A DNA stretch of 64,000 nucleotides from Promineifilum sp. (GTDB lineage: Bacteria > Chloroflexota > Anaerolineae > Promineifilales > Promineifilaceae), in NCBI GenBank assembly GCA_017983515.1, contig JAGOBF010000001.1, forward strand, positions 57,092 through 121,091, given 5' to 3'. Positions 9,114 through 17,978 of the stretch are shown one piece after another. Below the pieces are notes generated by a model. The model did not search any database and had not been told where the DNA came from. It saw only the letters and a list, made by a program, of their open reading frames with translations. Positions within the stretch are counted from its first letter, which is position 1. The number at the start of each line of letters is the position of its first letter. The translations under genes were made by a program, and so were the position numbers.

Positions 9114-9827
9114 AGCGATTGTGAACAGATTGGCCCGGCCGCGCTTGCCGCATAGATCCAGCACGCCCATCGCCCGCAGGGCGTAGGTCGCCTTGCCGGC
9201 CAGATGGCTGTTCCAGCCCCGCGCCCGGGCCAGATCGGCGTTGGTGAACGGCTCCGGCAGCGGCGGCAGGAGGGCCAGGAAATCGGCCGGCGCGGCGAAG
9301 ACGGCCGACCCGGCCACGCCCAGCAACCGCCGGTCGACCAGGCTCCAGCGGCCGCGCCGCCAACTGCCCTGGCCGTCGTCGCGCCAGACCTGTTCCTCGC
9401 GAATGAGCAGCACCTCCAGCGTCAGGTTGGGGTGGACGGCCAGATCGGGAATGCGCACCAACTCGGTGAATATGTCATGGACGGTGGCGTGCTTGGGCGA
9501 CTGGCGGCGGGTCAGGCGCCCGTCGCGATCCTCGCGCACGATCCAGCGCTCGGCGGGCAGGGGGTGAAGGAGCGAGACGCGGTGATCTTCGAGCAAGCGC
9601 AGCAGCTTCGGCCGCAGGGCGTAGAGGTGGCGGGTCTGGATTTCGATCAGCAGGTCGTCGCGGACGATGTCGATGACGTAGCGGCCGAGCTTGACCTCGA
9701 ACCGGTCGCCCGGCTGGGCCAGATACGCCTTCAGCCCGGCGTGGAGCGAGCGCTCGGTCAGTTGGCCGATGCCCGCAGGCACCCCGGAGATACTGTCTGC
9801 ATTGTCGGTCATCGTCAGGCGGTTCAC
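9108..9827 (-). CDS. Uncharacterised protein, possible nuclease-like N-terminal fold
   Basis: 239 residues, family not recognised. Residues 30-75 (GDRFEVKLGRYVIDIVRDD, then LLIEIQTRHLYALRPKLLRLL) have an acidic residue followed by an E-x-Q pattern on alternating hydrophobic strands. This resembles PD-(D/E)xK nuclease cores but is not proof of one. The C-terminal part (ADLARARGWNSHLAGKATYALRAMGVLDLCG) looks like a winged-helix segment. The GTG at 9827 overlaps the upstream gene's stop (GTGA), favouring coupled translation. An ATG at 9812 is the alternative. No signal peptide. The stop overlaps the convergent ABC permease gene. Confidence 0.6.
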   Translation of the reverse strand: MNRLTMTDNADSISGVPAGIGQLTERSLHAGLKAYLAQPGDRFEVKLGRYVIDIVRDDLLIEIQTRHLYALRPKLLRLLEDHRVSLLHPLPAERWIVREDRDGRLTRRQSPKHATVHDIFTELVRIPDLAVHPNLTLEVLLIREEQVWRDDGQGSWRRGRWSLVDRRLLGVAGSAVFAAPADFLALLPPLPEPFTNADLARARGWNSHLAGKATYALRAMGVLDLCGKRGRANLFTIAL

Positions 9828-10402
9828 CCGTCCTGTACAGTAGCCCCGGCCTGATACTTTAAGAGCACGACGCCGTTACTGAATGTGTGGGTTTCGACCA
9901 GCCGCAGTCCTATCCTGTCATCCAGCGGGGCGAACATCGGCTTGCCGCCGCCCAGGATGATCGGCTGGATGTAGACGCGATATTCGTCGATCAGACCCAA
10001 CTCCATGAAGGTCGCCGCCAGCGTGGCGCCGCCGACGACCATGTCCTTGCCCGGCTGCTGCTTCAGCTTCGTGATCTCGGTCGTGATGTCCCCGCTGAAC
10101 AATCGGGAATTGTGGTCGACTTCGGTCAGCGTGTTGGAGAAGACGATTCGCTCTTTCGATTGCCAGATTCGGGCGTATTCCCGGATGTAATCCGGCGCGG
10201 ATGGGTCCTGGTCGGCCGTCGGCCAATAGGACGCCATCGTCTCGTACAGTCGCCGCCCATACAGCTGGATGTCGATGCTGTCTTCCAGCGCGTTGAAGTG
10301 GCGATGTATCTCTTCATCGACGATGGCCCAATCGAGATCGCCGTCGGCCGATTCGATGAAACCGTCAAGGGACTGTGACAAGCCGTATATCACTTTGCGC
10401 AT
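9824..10402 (-). CDS. Dihydrofolate reductase / RibD C-terminal family reductase
   Basis: About 192 residues. It starts with KVIYGLSQSLDGFIESADGDLDW and contains YGRRLYETMASYW, IVFSNTL, MVVGGATLAATFMELGLIDEYRVYIQPIILGGGKPMF. This is the YyaP/YwjB-like arrangement of the RibD_C/DHFR fold, a probable NADPH-dependent reductase of unknown substrate. ATG 10402 has GAGGAAG five bases upstream. The longer frame to 10453 lacks family similarity. It forms a two-gene unit with the uncharacterised gene it overlaps. Confidence 0.87.
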   Translation of the reverse strand: MRKVIYGLSQSLDGFIESADGDLDWAIVDEEIHRHFNALEDSIDIQLYGRRLYETMASYWPTADQDPSAPDYIREYARIWQSKERIVFSNTLTEVDHNSRLFSGDITTEITKLKQQPGKDMVVGGATLAATFMELGLIDEYRVYIQPIILGGGKPMFAPLDDRIGLRLVETHTFSNGVVLLKYQAGATVQDG

Positions 10403-10464
10403 GGTTACTTCCTCATTCCTGGAAATCGGGTTTCTAAATCGCCAGGATTTCACAGATTGCCCGG

Positions 10465-10657
10465 CTAACAGCAGCTAACCCGTTGAGTTCGCGGGCCCAG
10501 AACCTTCCTGGTTAGTAAGGTTCGATAATCGAATGTACCCCAAGGCTTGTCTTCTGTAAAAATCTGCGCGATCCAGGTTTGATCGTCGTGGGCAAGTTCC
10601 GCCACCCGCTCAATGATCGGCCGGCCGGCGTCGGTCGTCGAATCGTACTTGTATAAG
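10465..10657 (-). pseudogene. Coding-like relic without a start codon
   Basis: The minus strand is open for about 60 codons ending at TAG (10467-10465). Its composition looks protein-like: RPIIERVAELAHDDQTWIAQ and then KPWGTFDYRTLLTRKVLG. No ATG with a ribosome-binding site is present, and a stop lies just before it. It may be the 3' remnant of a lost gene. The family is not recognised. It also fills most of the 268-base gap upstream of the DUF4287 gene. Confidence 0.3.
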
Positions 10658-10658
10658 C

Positions 10659-10670
10659 TATAATGCGACT
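10659..10670 (+). promoter_or_regulatory. -10 element placed for a leaderless transcript
   Basis: TATAAT at 10659-10664 ends six bases before ATG 10671, so transcription should begin at or within a base of the start codon. No Shine-Dalgarno is possible. The -35 is poorly conserved (around 10636-10641). Confidence 0.55.
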
Positions 10671-10967
10671 ATGTCATTCCAAGCCTACCTCGACAATATA
10701 GAATCCAAAACCGGCAAGACGCCGAATGAGTTCATCGAACTGGCGAAGGAAAAGGGTTACGACGACCCGAAGATCAAGGCCGGCGTCATCGTCGCCTGGC
10801 TAAAAGAAGACTTCGGCCTCGGGCGTGGTCACGCCATGGCCCTGGTGCACGTCATCAAGAATGGGCCAACCATTGATGACAAGCACGTGGGATCCGATGG
10901 ATCTCATCGTGACGATTCGAATACGCTGCGTTTGGATGGCCTCGAAAACCGCGCGCCCGACGCCTGA
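10671..10967 (+). CDS. DUF4287 domain protein
   Basis: 98 residues. The first 65 match the DUF4287 pattern: SFQAYLDNIESKTGKTPNEF, LAKEKGYDDPKIKAGVIVAW and LKEDFGLGRGHAMALVHVIKNG. The biochemical role is unknown. The C-terminal 30 residues are polar and unrelated. It is probably translated from a leaderless mRNA, since the -10 box is six bases from the ATG. It lies convergent to chaB, with only 14 bases between stops. Confidence 0.82.
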   Translation: MSFQAYLDNIESKTGKTPNEFIELAKEKGYDDPKIKAGVIVAWLKEDFGLGRGHAMALVHVIKNGPTIDDKHVGSDGSHRDDSNTLRLDGLENRAPDA

Positions 10968-10981
10968 CGCGTCTGTCCGGA

Positions 10982-11212
10982 TTAGCTTTCTTTCTTTACC
11001 CAGCGGTCGCCTTTCTTCTCATATTCATTCTTGACCGCGGCCCACGCGACCTTGTGGGCTACCTCTTCCCGACTGTCGTCACCGCGACGTTCGTCGGCAT
11101 CCTTATATTGATCCCAGGCGCTATTGAAGGCCGATTTGTAAATCTCTTGCGCGTGCGGGGGTAGGTTATCGCGTACCTGATCGGGTAGCTCGGAGCGGTT
11201 CTTGTACGGCAT
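10982..11212 (-). CDS. chaB: ChaB-family protein
   Basis: 76 residues, full length for ChaB. MPYKNRSELPDQVRDNLP at the start and HKVAWAAVKNEYEKKGDRW at the end are the family hallmarks. ChaB was named as a regulator of the Na+/Ca2+ exchanger ChaA in E. coli. Its exact mechanism is unsettled, and no chaA is present in this window. AGGAG precedes ATG 11212. It stands alone on the minus strand. Confidence 0.9.
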   Translation of the reverse strand: MPYKNRSELPDQVRDNLPPHAQEIYKSAFNSAWDQYKDADERRGDDSREEVAHKVAWAAVKNEYEKKGDRWVKKES

Positions 11213-11366
11213 TTTGTATCTCCTTTGGCTTGTGTAGTATTAGCTCAGCGACCTCGAAGGCCTCGAGTCTTTACTTCAGATTAATCATCGCCGCCAAGGC
11301 GTACATGTATCCCGGAAAGAATGATGGATATGAATTGAGATATAGTGCAAACTGGGCTATTGGGGC

Positions 11367-11397
11367 TTGACTTGGAGTTAACTCCAAGTGTTACACT
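11367..11397 (+). promoter_or_regulatory. MerR-type promoter: 19-bp spacer with an 18-bp perfect palindrome
   Basis: TTGACT (-35, 11367-11372) and TACACT (-10, 11392-11397) are 19 bases apart. The spacer is almost filled by the perfect palindrome CTTGGAGTTAACTCCAAG (11371-11388). An over-long spacer holding a dyad is the known arrangement for MerR-family activators, which untwist the DNA to realign the two boxes. The dyad resembles NmlR/AdhR-type operators. It precedes the merR gene and its downstream redox genes. Confidence 0.85.
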
Positions 11398-11417
11398 GCT
11401 ATTCGGAGGCTAATAGT

Positions 11418-12793
<1,376 letters not shown>

Positions 12794-12807
12794 GAAGGTG
12801 CATAAAA

Positions 12808-13174
12808 ATGGAAATCAAACGAAGCGGCTCACAGCCCTCAAGAAAAGGGCCGGCCGAGTGGTTCACCGGCGATGTGCGCATTGATTACCTGTTCGATGCC
12901 GAGGCGCCGGCCCGCGCGGACGGCCTGGCACACCCACCCGCTGGGCCAGATCCTGCTCGTGACCGGCGGCTACGGCCGGGTGCAGCGCTGGGGCGGGCCA
13001 ATCGAAGCCATACGGCCGGGTGATGTTGTCTCGATTCCCGCGGGCGAAAAGCACTGGCACGGAGCCTCGCCGACCACAGCCATGACGCATATCGCCATTC
13101 AAGAACAGCTCGATGGGGCCGCCGTGGAGTGGCTGGAGCAGGTTAGTGACAAGCAATATCGAATGGGAGATTGA
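12808..13174 (+). pseudogene. Cupin-domain protein disrupted by a frameshifting internal deletion
   Basis: The first frame (from ATG 12808) encodes the cupin N-terminus through [18 protein letters not shown] at about 12910. A +1-shifted frame then carries the rest: [37 protein letters not shown] and [11 protein letters not shown], to the TGA at 13172. Related proteins have about a dozen residues between the DPAR-like and TAWHTHP motifs (known family pattern). They are missing here, so an out-of-frame deletion of roughly 40 bases near 12920-12930 is the likely lesion. The metal-binding HTH...H motifs survive in the second frame. An assembly error is the alternative. The operon position between AKR and LLM genes is otherwise normal. 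Confidence 0.8.
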
Positions 13175-13176
13175 AA

Positions 13177-14061
13177 ATGCACATTGGATTACAGATTCCA
13201 TCCTTCAAGTATCCTGGCGGCACGGACGCCATTCGGCCCAAACTAAAAGAGATCGTCACAACAGCCGAGGGAGCCGGTTTTTACAGCCTCTGGGTGATGG
13301 ATCATTTCTATCAAATCAAAGGGTTGTTCGGAGAAGCCTATACCGACCCGATGATGGAATGCTATACCACGCTCGGCTATTTTGCGGGGCTAACTGAGAA
13401 AGTATATCTTGGCGCACTGGTAACGGGTGTCATCTATCGCCATCCCTCGGTCCTGATGAAGATGGTCAACACACTCGATATTCTCGCTGGGGGTCGCGCT
13501 TATTTCGGCGTTGGCGCGGCGTGGTATGAGGAGGAAGCAAAGGGCTTTGGCATCTCCTACCCGTCAACAGCAGAGCGTTTTGAGCAGCTGGAGGATAATC
13601 TGCAACTGGCGAAGGCTCTCTGGGCCAATGATGAGACGTCCTTTGAAGGCAAGCACTTTTCTGCTCCGGCAATCACCAATAATCCCCGGCCGCTCTCACA
13701 ACCCCATCCGCGCATCATGATTGGCGGCACCGGCCCGAAGAAGACCCTGCGAATGGTCGCTCAGTACGCCGATGCCTGCAATATCGGCGATTGGATCGGC
13801 GAAGAAAACATGCAAAAGGCGCTTGATACGCTCCGGCTACATTGTGAGTCGCTGGGACGCGATTACGACACAATCGAGAAAACTTCCCTGTGCACCGCGC
13901 ATCTTTCCGGAAAGGATACGGTCAGTAGCGTTATGGGCCGGCTTGAAAAACTCTCCGCGATGGGGTTCACCCACACGATATTCAATATGCCGGATGTTCA
14001 CGAGATCGCCCCGCTCGAAACCTTTGCCAGAGAAATCATCCCGGCAGCGGCCGGACTCTGA
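13177..14061 (+). CDS. LLM-class (F420-type) flavin-dependent oxidoreductase
   Basis: 294 residues with luciferase-like monooxygenase signatures: GLQIPSF at the N-terminus, AEGAGFYSLWVMDHFYQI, the LGALVTGVIYRHPSVLMKM strand and AGGRAYFGVGAAWYEEEAKGFG. Such proteins use F420H2 or FMN to reduce or oxidise small organic substrates. The actual substrate is unknown. GGGAG precedes ATG 13177. A TTG at 13171 that overlaps the cupin stop is less likely. It is the last gene of the MerR-headed operon. Confidence 0.88.
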   Translation: MHIGLQIPSFKYPGGTDAIRPKLKEIVTTAEGAGFYSLWVMDHFYQIKGLFGEAYTDPMMECYTTLGYFAGLTEKVYLGALVTGVIYRHPSVLMKMVNTLDILAGGRAYFGVGAAWYEEEAKGFGISYPSTAERFEQLEDNLQLAKALWANDETSFEGKHFSAPAITNNPRPLSQPHPRIMIGGTGPKKTLRMVAQYADACNIGDWIGEENMQKALDTLRLHCESLGRDYDTIEKTSLCTAHLSGKDTVSSVMGRLEKLSAMGFTHTIFNMPDVHEIAPLETFAREIIPAAAGL

Positions 14062-14234
14062 TAAGGCGCTGGATGAATGCGCGGCAATCAAAGCTCTGAG
14101 CGCGTTTTAGCCTGAGGCCCAGCCGGCCATTCCGCCGGCGCGTCAGGGCCGACCGGTGTCTGGATCGACTCTCCGCAAAAGGAGTCAGTGCGATGCTTGC
14201 CGCCATGCCAAATGAAAAATATCTCTAAGCCTGA

Positions 14235-14606
14235 TTACTTCCGTAAAATCTTCTCCATCGCTTTGCCCTTGGCTAACTCATCGATCAACTTATCCAGGTA
14301 GCGAATTTCCCGCATGGTCGGTTCTTCGATATCTTCCACGCGGACACCGCAGACCGAGCCTTTTATGAGCGCCCGCGAAGGGTTTAACTGCGGAGCTTCC
14401 GCCAAAAAGGTTTCAATGTCGGTCTGCTGTTCCAGCACAACTTCTAGCCCATCGTGACTATAGCCCGTCAGCCAGCCAATGATTTCATCGACTTCGGCTT
14501 TCGAGCGACCTTTTCTCTCTGCCTTGGCAACGTATGCGGGATAGACTCGGGCGAAGGGCATGGTATAGATCCGATGTTTTTTCGCGACGCCTGGCGTGTT
14601 TTTCAT
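14235..14606 (-). CDS. DUF2200 family protein
   Basis: 123 residues. [39 protein letters not shown] and [24 protein letters not shown] segments are the DUF2200 pattern. This is a small conserved bacterial family of unknown function. Cytoplasmic, with no signal peptide. It follows the SDR gene by 106 bases on the same strand and may share its transcript. Confidence 0.88.
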   Translation of the reverse strand: MKNTPGVAKKHRIYTMPFARVYPAYVAKAERKGRSKAEVDEIIGWLTGYSHDGLEVVLEQQTDIETFLAEAPQLNPSRALIKGSVCGVRVEDIEEPTMREIRYLDKLIDELAKGKAMEKILRK

Positions 14607-14712
14607 GTCACCTTCCTTGTTCCTGTGATTGCCTTATTTTACCACGAAGTGGGAACAGAAGAACAAGTGTTCCGATTGTCCCTGGCCAACGCTCCTGGGG
14701 TGCTGATCGCAG

Positions 14713-15447
14713 CTATGAGGGGAAAGGAATGCCTGTGATGTCCTGGCAGAGGCTCATTAATCTCTCTTGCAGTTCGACGTCGCCGGCTTGTGGATTGAAG
14801 CGCCTTTCCGTTTGATGATGGAAATAGCACCCGCTCACTTTAGCTTTGCTATCGTTGCTCACCGCCAGCCACGTTTGTGTTTCGTATCCTTTCTGGAGAT
14901 CGTCCGGCGCGCCATGCCCGCCCATTCTTGTGGGCACCCACCCCGGGTCGACGGCATTGGCATGAACATCGGGCCATTTGCGGGCCACGGCCATACAAAG
15001 CATCACCACGTGCAACTTTGAATCTGAATAACTGATGCGGCCGCCCCCTATCTCGAAATTCTCGAGGTTGGCCCGGCCCTGCAGGTGCATATTTGAACTC
15101 AGGTAAATCAAGCGCCTGGGTTTGTTTATCAGGCAGGTAAGAATATAGGGCGCTATGGTGTTGACCAGCAGGATTTCAGCAGGCGAGGCCCGGTACACGC
15201 CGGCGTTGTGGATCACGGCGTCGAATGGGCCCAACTTGTTCGCTTCGTGGGCGACGTTCTTGGTTTCATCGATGTCGGACAAGTCGCCTGTGATGACCTG
15301 CTCCGCGCCCGGTACTTCTTGTTTCGCCTCATATCCACGTTCCGGGTGGCGCGCATGTAATACGACCTGGTGGCCTTGCTCAACCAATGATTTGGCCGCC
15401 AGTTGGCCCAGACCATCGGCCGAGCCGGTTATCAGTATTCTTGCCAT
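14713..15447 (-). CDS. Short-chain dehydrogenase/reductase
   Basis: 244 residues. The NAD(P) motif ILITGSADGLGQLAA is at residues 4-18, NAG (HNAGVYRA) near 82, and the catalytic Tyr-x3-Lys is YSDSK near 145. These are SDR core features. A WVPTRMGGHGAPDDL segment follows, as in the small NAD-dependent epimerase-like SDRs. ATG 15447 begins at the first family-like residue. The open frame to 15489 adds a non-conserved stretch from a GTG. The substrate is unknown. Confidence 0.88.
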   Translation of the reverse strand: MARILITGSADGLGQLAAKSLVEQGHQVVLHARHPERGYEAKQEVPGAEQVITGDLSDIDETKNVAHEANKLGPFDAVIHNAGVYRASPAEILLVNTIAPYILTCLINKPRRLIYLSSNMHLQGRANLENFEIGGGRISYSDSKLHVVMLCMAVARKWPDVHANAVDPGWVPTRMGGHGAPDDLQKGYETQTWLAVSNDSKAKVSGCYFHHQTERRFNPQAGDVELQERLMSLCQDITGIPFPS

Positions 15448-15505
15448 GCCGACTATCTGCCCCTCGTCCAATCCACCACTGACCCGCACAACTGCACCGG
15501 CCTAC

Positions 15506-16012
15506 TCATTCCTCCCCCGCCCTCGCCGCTGAAACCCAATCCATCCCCGTCACGCCCTGCTGCCCCAGGAAATATCCCAACTGCCCGGCGTGTTCCATCA
15601 CGTGGCGCATGCAGTAGAGCTGAAGCTCCAGAAAGGTGGGCTCCATCCAGCTAAACCGGCAGCGCTGGCCTGCTTTTTCATCAGTCAGGCCCTCGATAGT
15701 GGCCCGACACTTTCCCCGGCACTGAGCGAGATAGGCGCGAACCTGATCTTTGCGGTACGGTTCGTCGGGCAGCGCGCCGCGGATAAATGGCGCCGGCGGC
15801 GAGAACCCCTCCCCCGAACCGGTCAGAAACAGGTCGAGCCAAAACAGCGTGTGGTAGGCAATAAACCAGAATTGCCCATAGCGGACATCCTCCTCGTCGT
15901 CCCACACGACGGCCGTCCACAGATTGTCTGGGCAGAGGCCGATGGCGTCATCGAGCATGTCGATGGCCGCCCCATACTGCCGCCAGAGGCTTGTTTTCAG
16001 ATTAGCATCCAT
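15506..16012 (-). CDS. DinB-like four-helix protein
   Basis: 168 residues. YCMRHVMEHAGQLGYFL near the C-terminus carries the His-x3-His spacing of DinB/YfiT metal sites, and FIAYHTLFWLDLFL supplies an earlier His, giving a plausible three-His site. DinB-fold proteins include thiol-dependent transferases, but activity cannot be assigned. ATG 16012 has AAGGA upstream. The longer frame to 16081 runs into the divergent PadR promoter and is rejected. It is divergent from padR with about 60 bases between starts, so the PadR operator may control both. Confidence 0.75.
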   Translation of the reverse strand: MDANLKTSLWRQYGAAIDMLDDAIGLCPDNLWTAVVWDDEEDVRYGQFWFIAYHTLFWLDLFLTGSGEGFSPPAPFIRGALPDEPYRKDQVRAYLAQCRGKCRATIEGLTDEKAGQRCRFSWMEPTFLELQLYCMRHVMEHAGQLGYFLGQQGVTGMDWVSAARAGEE

Positions 16013-16036
16013 ACCTGTGTCCTTTGAATATATCGC

Positions 16037-16073
16037 TTGACAATATATCGAGCATCGATATATAATGCTCCCT
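16037..16073 (+). promoter_or_regulatory. Consensus promoter with a 9-bp-arm operator, leaderless start
   Basis: TTGACA (16037-16042), 18 bases, then TATAAT (16061-16066). The inverted repeat ATATATCGA-gca-TCGATATAT (16043-16063) fills the spacer and overlaps the -10. ATG 16074 is seven bases after the -10, so the mRNA should start at the start codon. The dyad is a strong candidate PadR operator for autorepression and possibly for the divergent DinB-like gene. Confidence 0.85.
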
Positions 16074-16397
16074 ATGGACAATTTCCTATCGCAGTCAGAG
16101 TTCTATATTCTCCTGTCTCTGGCCATAAAAAGCAGACACGGGTATGAAATTATGAAGCAAATAGAACAAGACTCGGACGGAAAGATATTGCTGGGGCCGG
16201 GAACGTTATATGGTTCAATCAAGCGCATGCTCCAGTCGAATTTGATCGAGGAAGTGGCCGCCGGCCACTCGCGACGAAAATATTATGAGCTGACTGATAT
16301 AGGCCGGAAGTCATTGACCTTTGAGCTGCAACGATATAGTGATGCGGTCGAATTGGCAAAGCAAAAAGACCTCTTTAAGGAGCTAGGCCTGGCTTAG
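16074..16397 (+). CDS. PadR-family transcriptional regulator
   Basis: 107 residues, a compact PadR. FYILLSLAIKSRHGYEIMKQ, then GPGTLYGSIKRMLQSNLIEE and RKYYELTDIGRKSL form the winged helix, with a short C-terminal dimerisation helix. ATG 16074 is used because the perfect promoter places transcription initiation there. No ribosome-binding site exists, so translation is leaderless. The downstream membrane-protein gene, 15 bases away, is a common PadR partner arrangement. Confidence 0.93.
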   Translation: MDNFLSQSEFYILLSLAIKSRHGYEIMKQIEQDSDGKILLGPGTLYGSIKRMLQSNLIEEVAAGHSRRKYYELTDIGRKSLTFELQRYSDAVELAKQKDLFKELGLA

Positions 16398-16412
16398 TCC
16401 GCCCTTTGGATT

Positions 16413-17216
16413 ATGAACAAAGCATTCATTCGCGGATCGGAACGCATCTACGGTTTCCTCCTGAAGCTCTATCCCCAACGCTTCAGACAGGAATTCGGCG
16501 AAGAGATGGCCTATGTCTTTTCTGAGTCTCTCAGGGATATCTGCACCGGCGATGGAGATCAAGGCATTGCTTCGCTGTGGGGCAGAACGATTGTCGATGC
16601 CGGCAAAAGTCTCATCATTCAGCATATAGAAAATCAAAAGGAAGGTGACGCTATGAACACCAAAAGCATTGTTCGTGTTGCAATCGCGACCGGTCTCATA
16701 CTGCTTGTACCCTTGATCGCGATGCAGATTACTGATGAAATGAACTGGGGTCTGTTCGATTTTGTTTTTACGGGAGCGCTCCTGTTCGTCGCTGGTTTGG
16801 CCTATGAGGCGATATCGAAGAAATCGGGCAACACTGTGTACCGAAGCGCCTTCGCCATTGCTATCGCGACGGCCGCCTTCCTCTTCTTTTCAAACCTGGC
16901 TGTCGGCATCATCGGCAGCGAGGACGAGCTGGCCAACGTGATGTATTTCGGGGTGATCGCCGTCGCCATTATCGGCAGCGTCCTGGCGCGCTTCCGGCCG
17001 AGCGGAATGGCCCGCGCCATGTTTGCGACGGCGCTGGCCCAGGCGTCGACTGTCGCCATCGCCCTGATCTTCGGCATGTATCGCTATCCCGAAGGTTCCG
17101 TGATCGAGATCTTCGCCGTGAATGGGTTCTTCATGATGGGCTGGGTCGTATCGGGCCTGCTGTTTCGCTGGGCGGCCGAGTCGGAATATGAGCTGGACTC
17201 GAAAGCTGTGGTTTGA
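16413..17216 (+). CDS. Multi-pass membrane protein, PadR-associated
   Basis: 267 residues. A soluble N-terminal helix bundle (ERIYGFLLKLYPQRFRQEFG; EMAYVFSESL) is followed by six or so hydrophobic segments from about residue 85 to 250. The N-terminal LYPxxFRxxFGxEM pattern is typical of membrane proteins encoded beside PadR regulators. Function unknown; transport or envelope stress roles are guesses. It is co-transcribed with padR, whose stop lies 15 bases upstream, and has only a weak Shine-Dalgarno. Confidence 0.78.
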   Translation: MNKAFIRGSERIYGFLLKLYPQRFRQEFGEEMAYVFSESLRDICTGDGDQGIASLWGRTIVDAGKSLIIQHIENQKEGDAMNTKSIVRVAIATGLILLVPLIAMQITDEMNWGLFDFVFTGALLFVAGLAYEAISKKSGNTVYRSAFAIAIATAAFLFFSNLAVGIIGSEDELANVMYFGVIAVAIIGSVLARFRPSGMARAMFATALAQASTVAIALIFGMYRYPEGSVIEIFAVNGFFMMGWVVSGLLFRWAAESEYELDSKAVV

Positions 17217-17383
17217 ATGGGAAGCATACGAATCCGCTTCCGCCCGATTATTATCATGCGGCCGTTATCGAGATGCCGCTGACCCGCATAAACATGGGTC
17301 AACAAGAGCACCGGTTGTCGTTCGCATGGCTATCAAGTCCCTGGCTCCCTGAGGTGCAGGCTGCCATACGACGACATCAGGGC

Positions 17384-17455
17384 CTACAACTGCCCCGTCG
17401 TCGGGATCCGTCGGCCAGCAGCACGCAACAGAATAAGTCGTCGTAGCGGCTGAGT
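17384..17455 (-). pseudogene. Short relic duplicating the 3' end of a FAD oxidoreductase gene
   Basis: About 70 bases on the minus strand resemble the last 23 codons of the FAD-dependent oxidoreductase gene at 18906-18975. Shared blocks are the LSRYDD-coding stretch and the run ending GATCC-GACGACGGGGCAGTTGT, with an indel between them. It is too short and frameshifted to be functional. It lies in the otherwise featureless 259-base gap after the PadR-associated gene. Confidence 0.5.
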
Positions 17456-17475
17456 GTTAAGGCGTATCAAGGCGG

Positions 17476-17964
17476 CTAAAGGTCCAGCCCCGGCAGCTTG
17501 TTCATGCCCAGCAGCAGCGAGATCTCGCCGCCGTGGTGCAGGTCGTGTTCCAGTACGTGGTAGATCACCCAACTGCGCGACACGTCGGAGATCACGCCCT
17601 CCCACTCGTCGGGGAAGGTCACGGCGCGCTCTTCGGGCGTCCAACGGCGCATGCGGCTTTCGATGAATGCCCACGTGTCATCGAGGCCTTGCGCCAGCTC
17701 GGCCGCGCTGCGTGCCGGCGATTCCCATTGCGCCCACTCTAAATAAGGTTCCATCACCTCGTCGGCTTCCTGCAAGGTGCCGCAGAACCAGCCGGCGCGG
17801 ACGCTGATAATGTGCTGCAAGAGCTGTTGCAGCGGCCACATGCCCGGCGCGGGTTGCAGCCGCAGCTGCTCGTCCGTCAGCGGCGCGATGGCCGCCCGCA
17901 GTTTGTCGTTGTAGGATTTCCAGTTGTCGTAGATGGTGTCCAGGGTGGATTGTGTTTGCTGCAC
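17476..17964 (-). CDS. DinB family protein
   Basis: 162 residues, normal for DinB. Metal-ligand positions are visible at LLQHIISVRAGWF (His about 51) and in VIYHVLEHDLHHGGEISLLLG (His cluster about 135-143), the usual three-His four-helix arrangement. It is possibly a thiol-dependent transferase or detoxification enzyme. The GTG start at 17964 is preceded by a perfect AAGGAGG five bases upstream, so the GTG is well supported. It follows the SDR gene by 14 bases in the same orientation. Confidence 0.9.
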   Translation of the reverse strand: MQQTQSTLDTIYDNWKSYNDKLRAAIAPLTDEQLRLQPAPGMWPLQQLLQHIISVRAGWFCGTLQEADEVMEPYLEWAQWESPARSAAELAQGLDDTWAFIESRMRRWTPEERAVTFPDEWEGVISDVSRSWVIYHVLEHDLHHGGEISLLLGMNKLPGLDL

Positions 17965-17978
17965 TTCGACCTCCTTGC

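Noticed and set aside
17213..17446. 77-codon frame after the PadR-associated gene
   Set aside because: It overlaps the relic of the oxidoreductase 3' end on the other strand and has no family pattern or ribosome-binding site.
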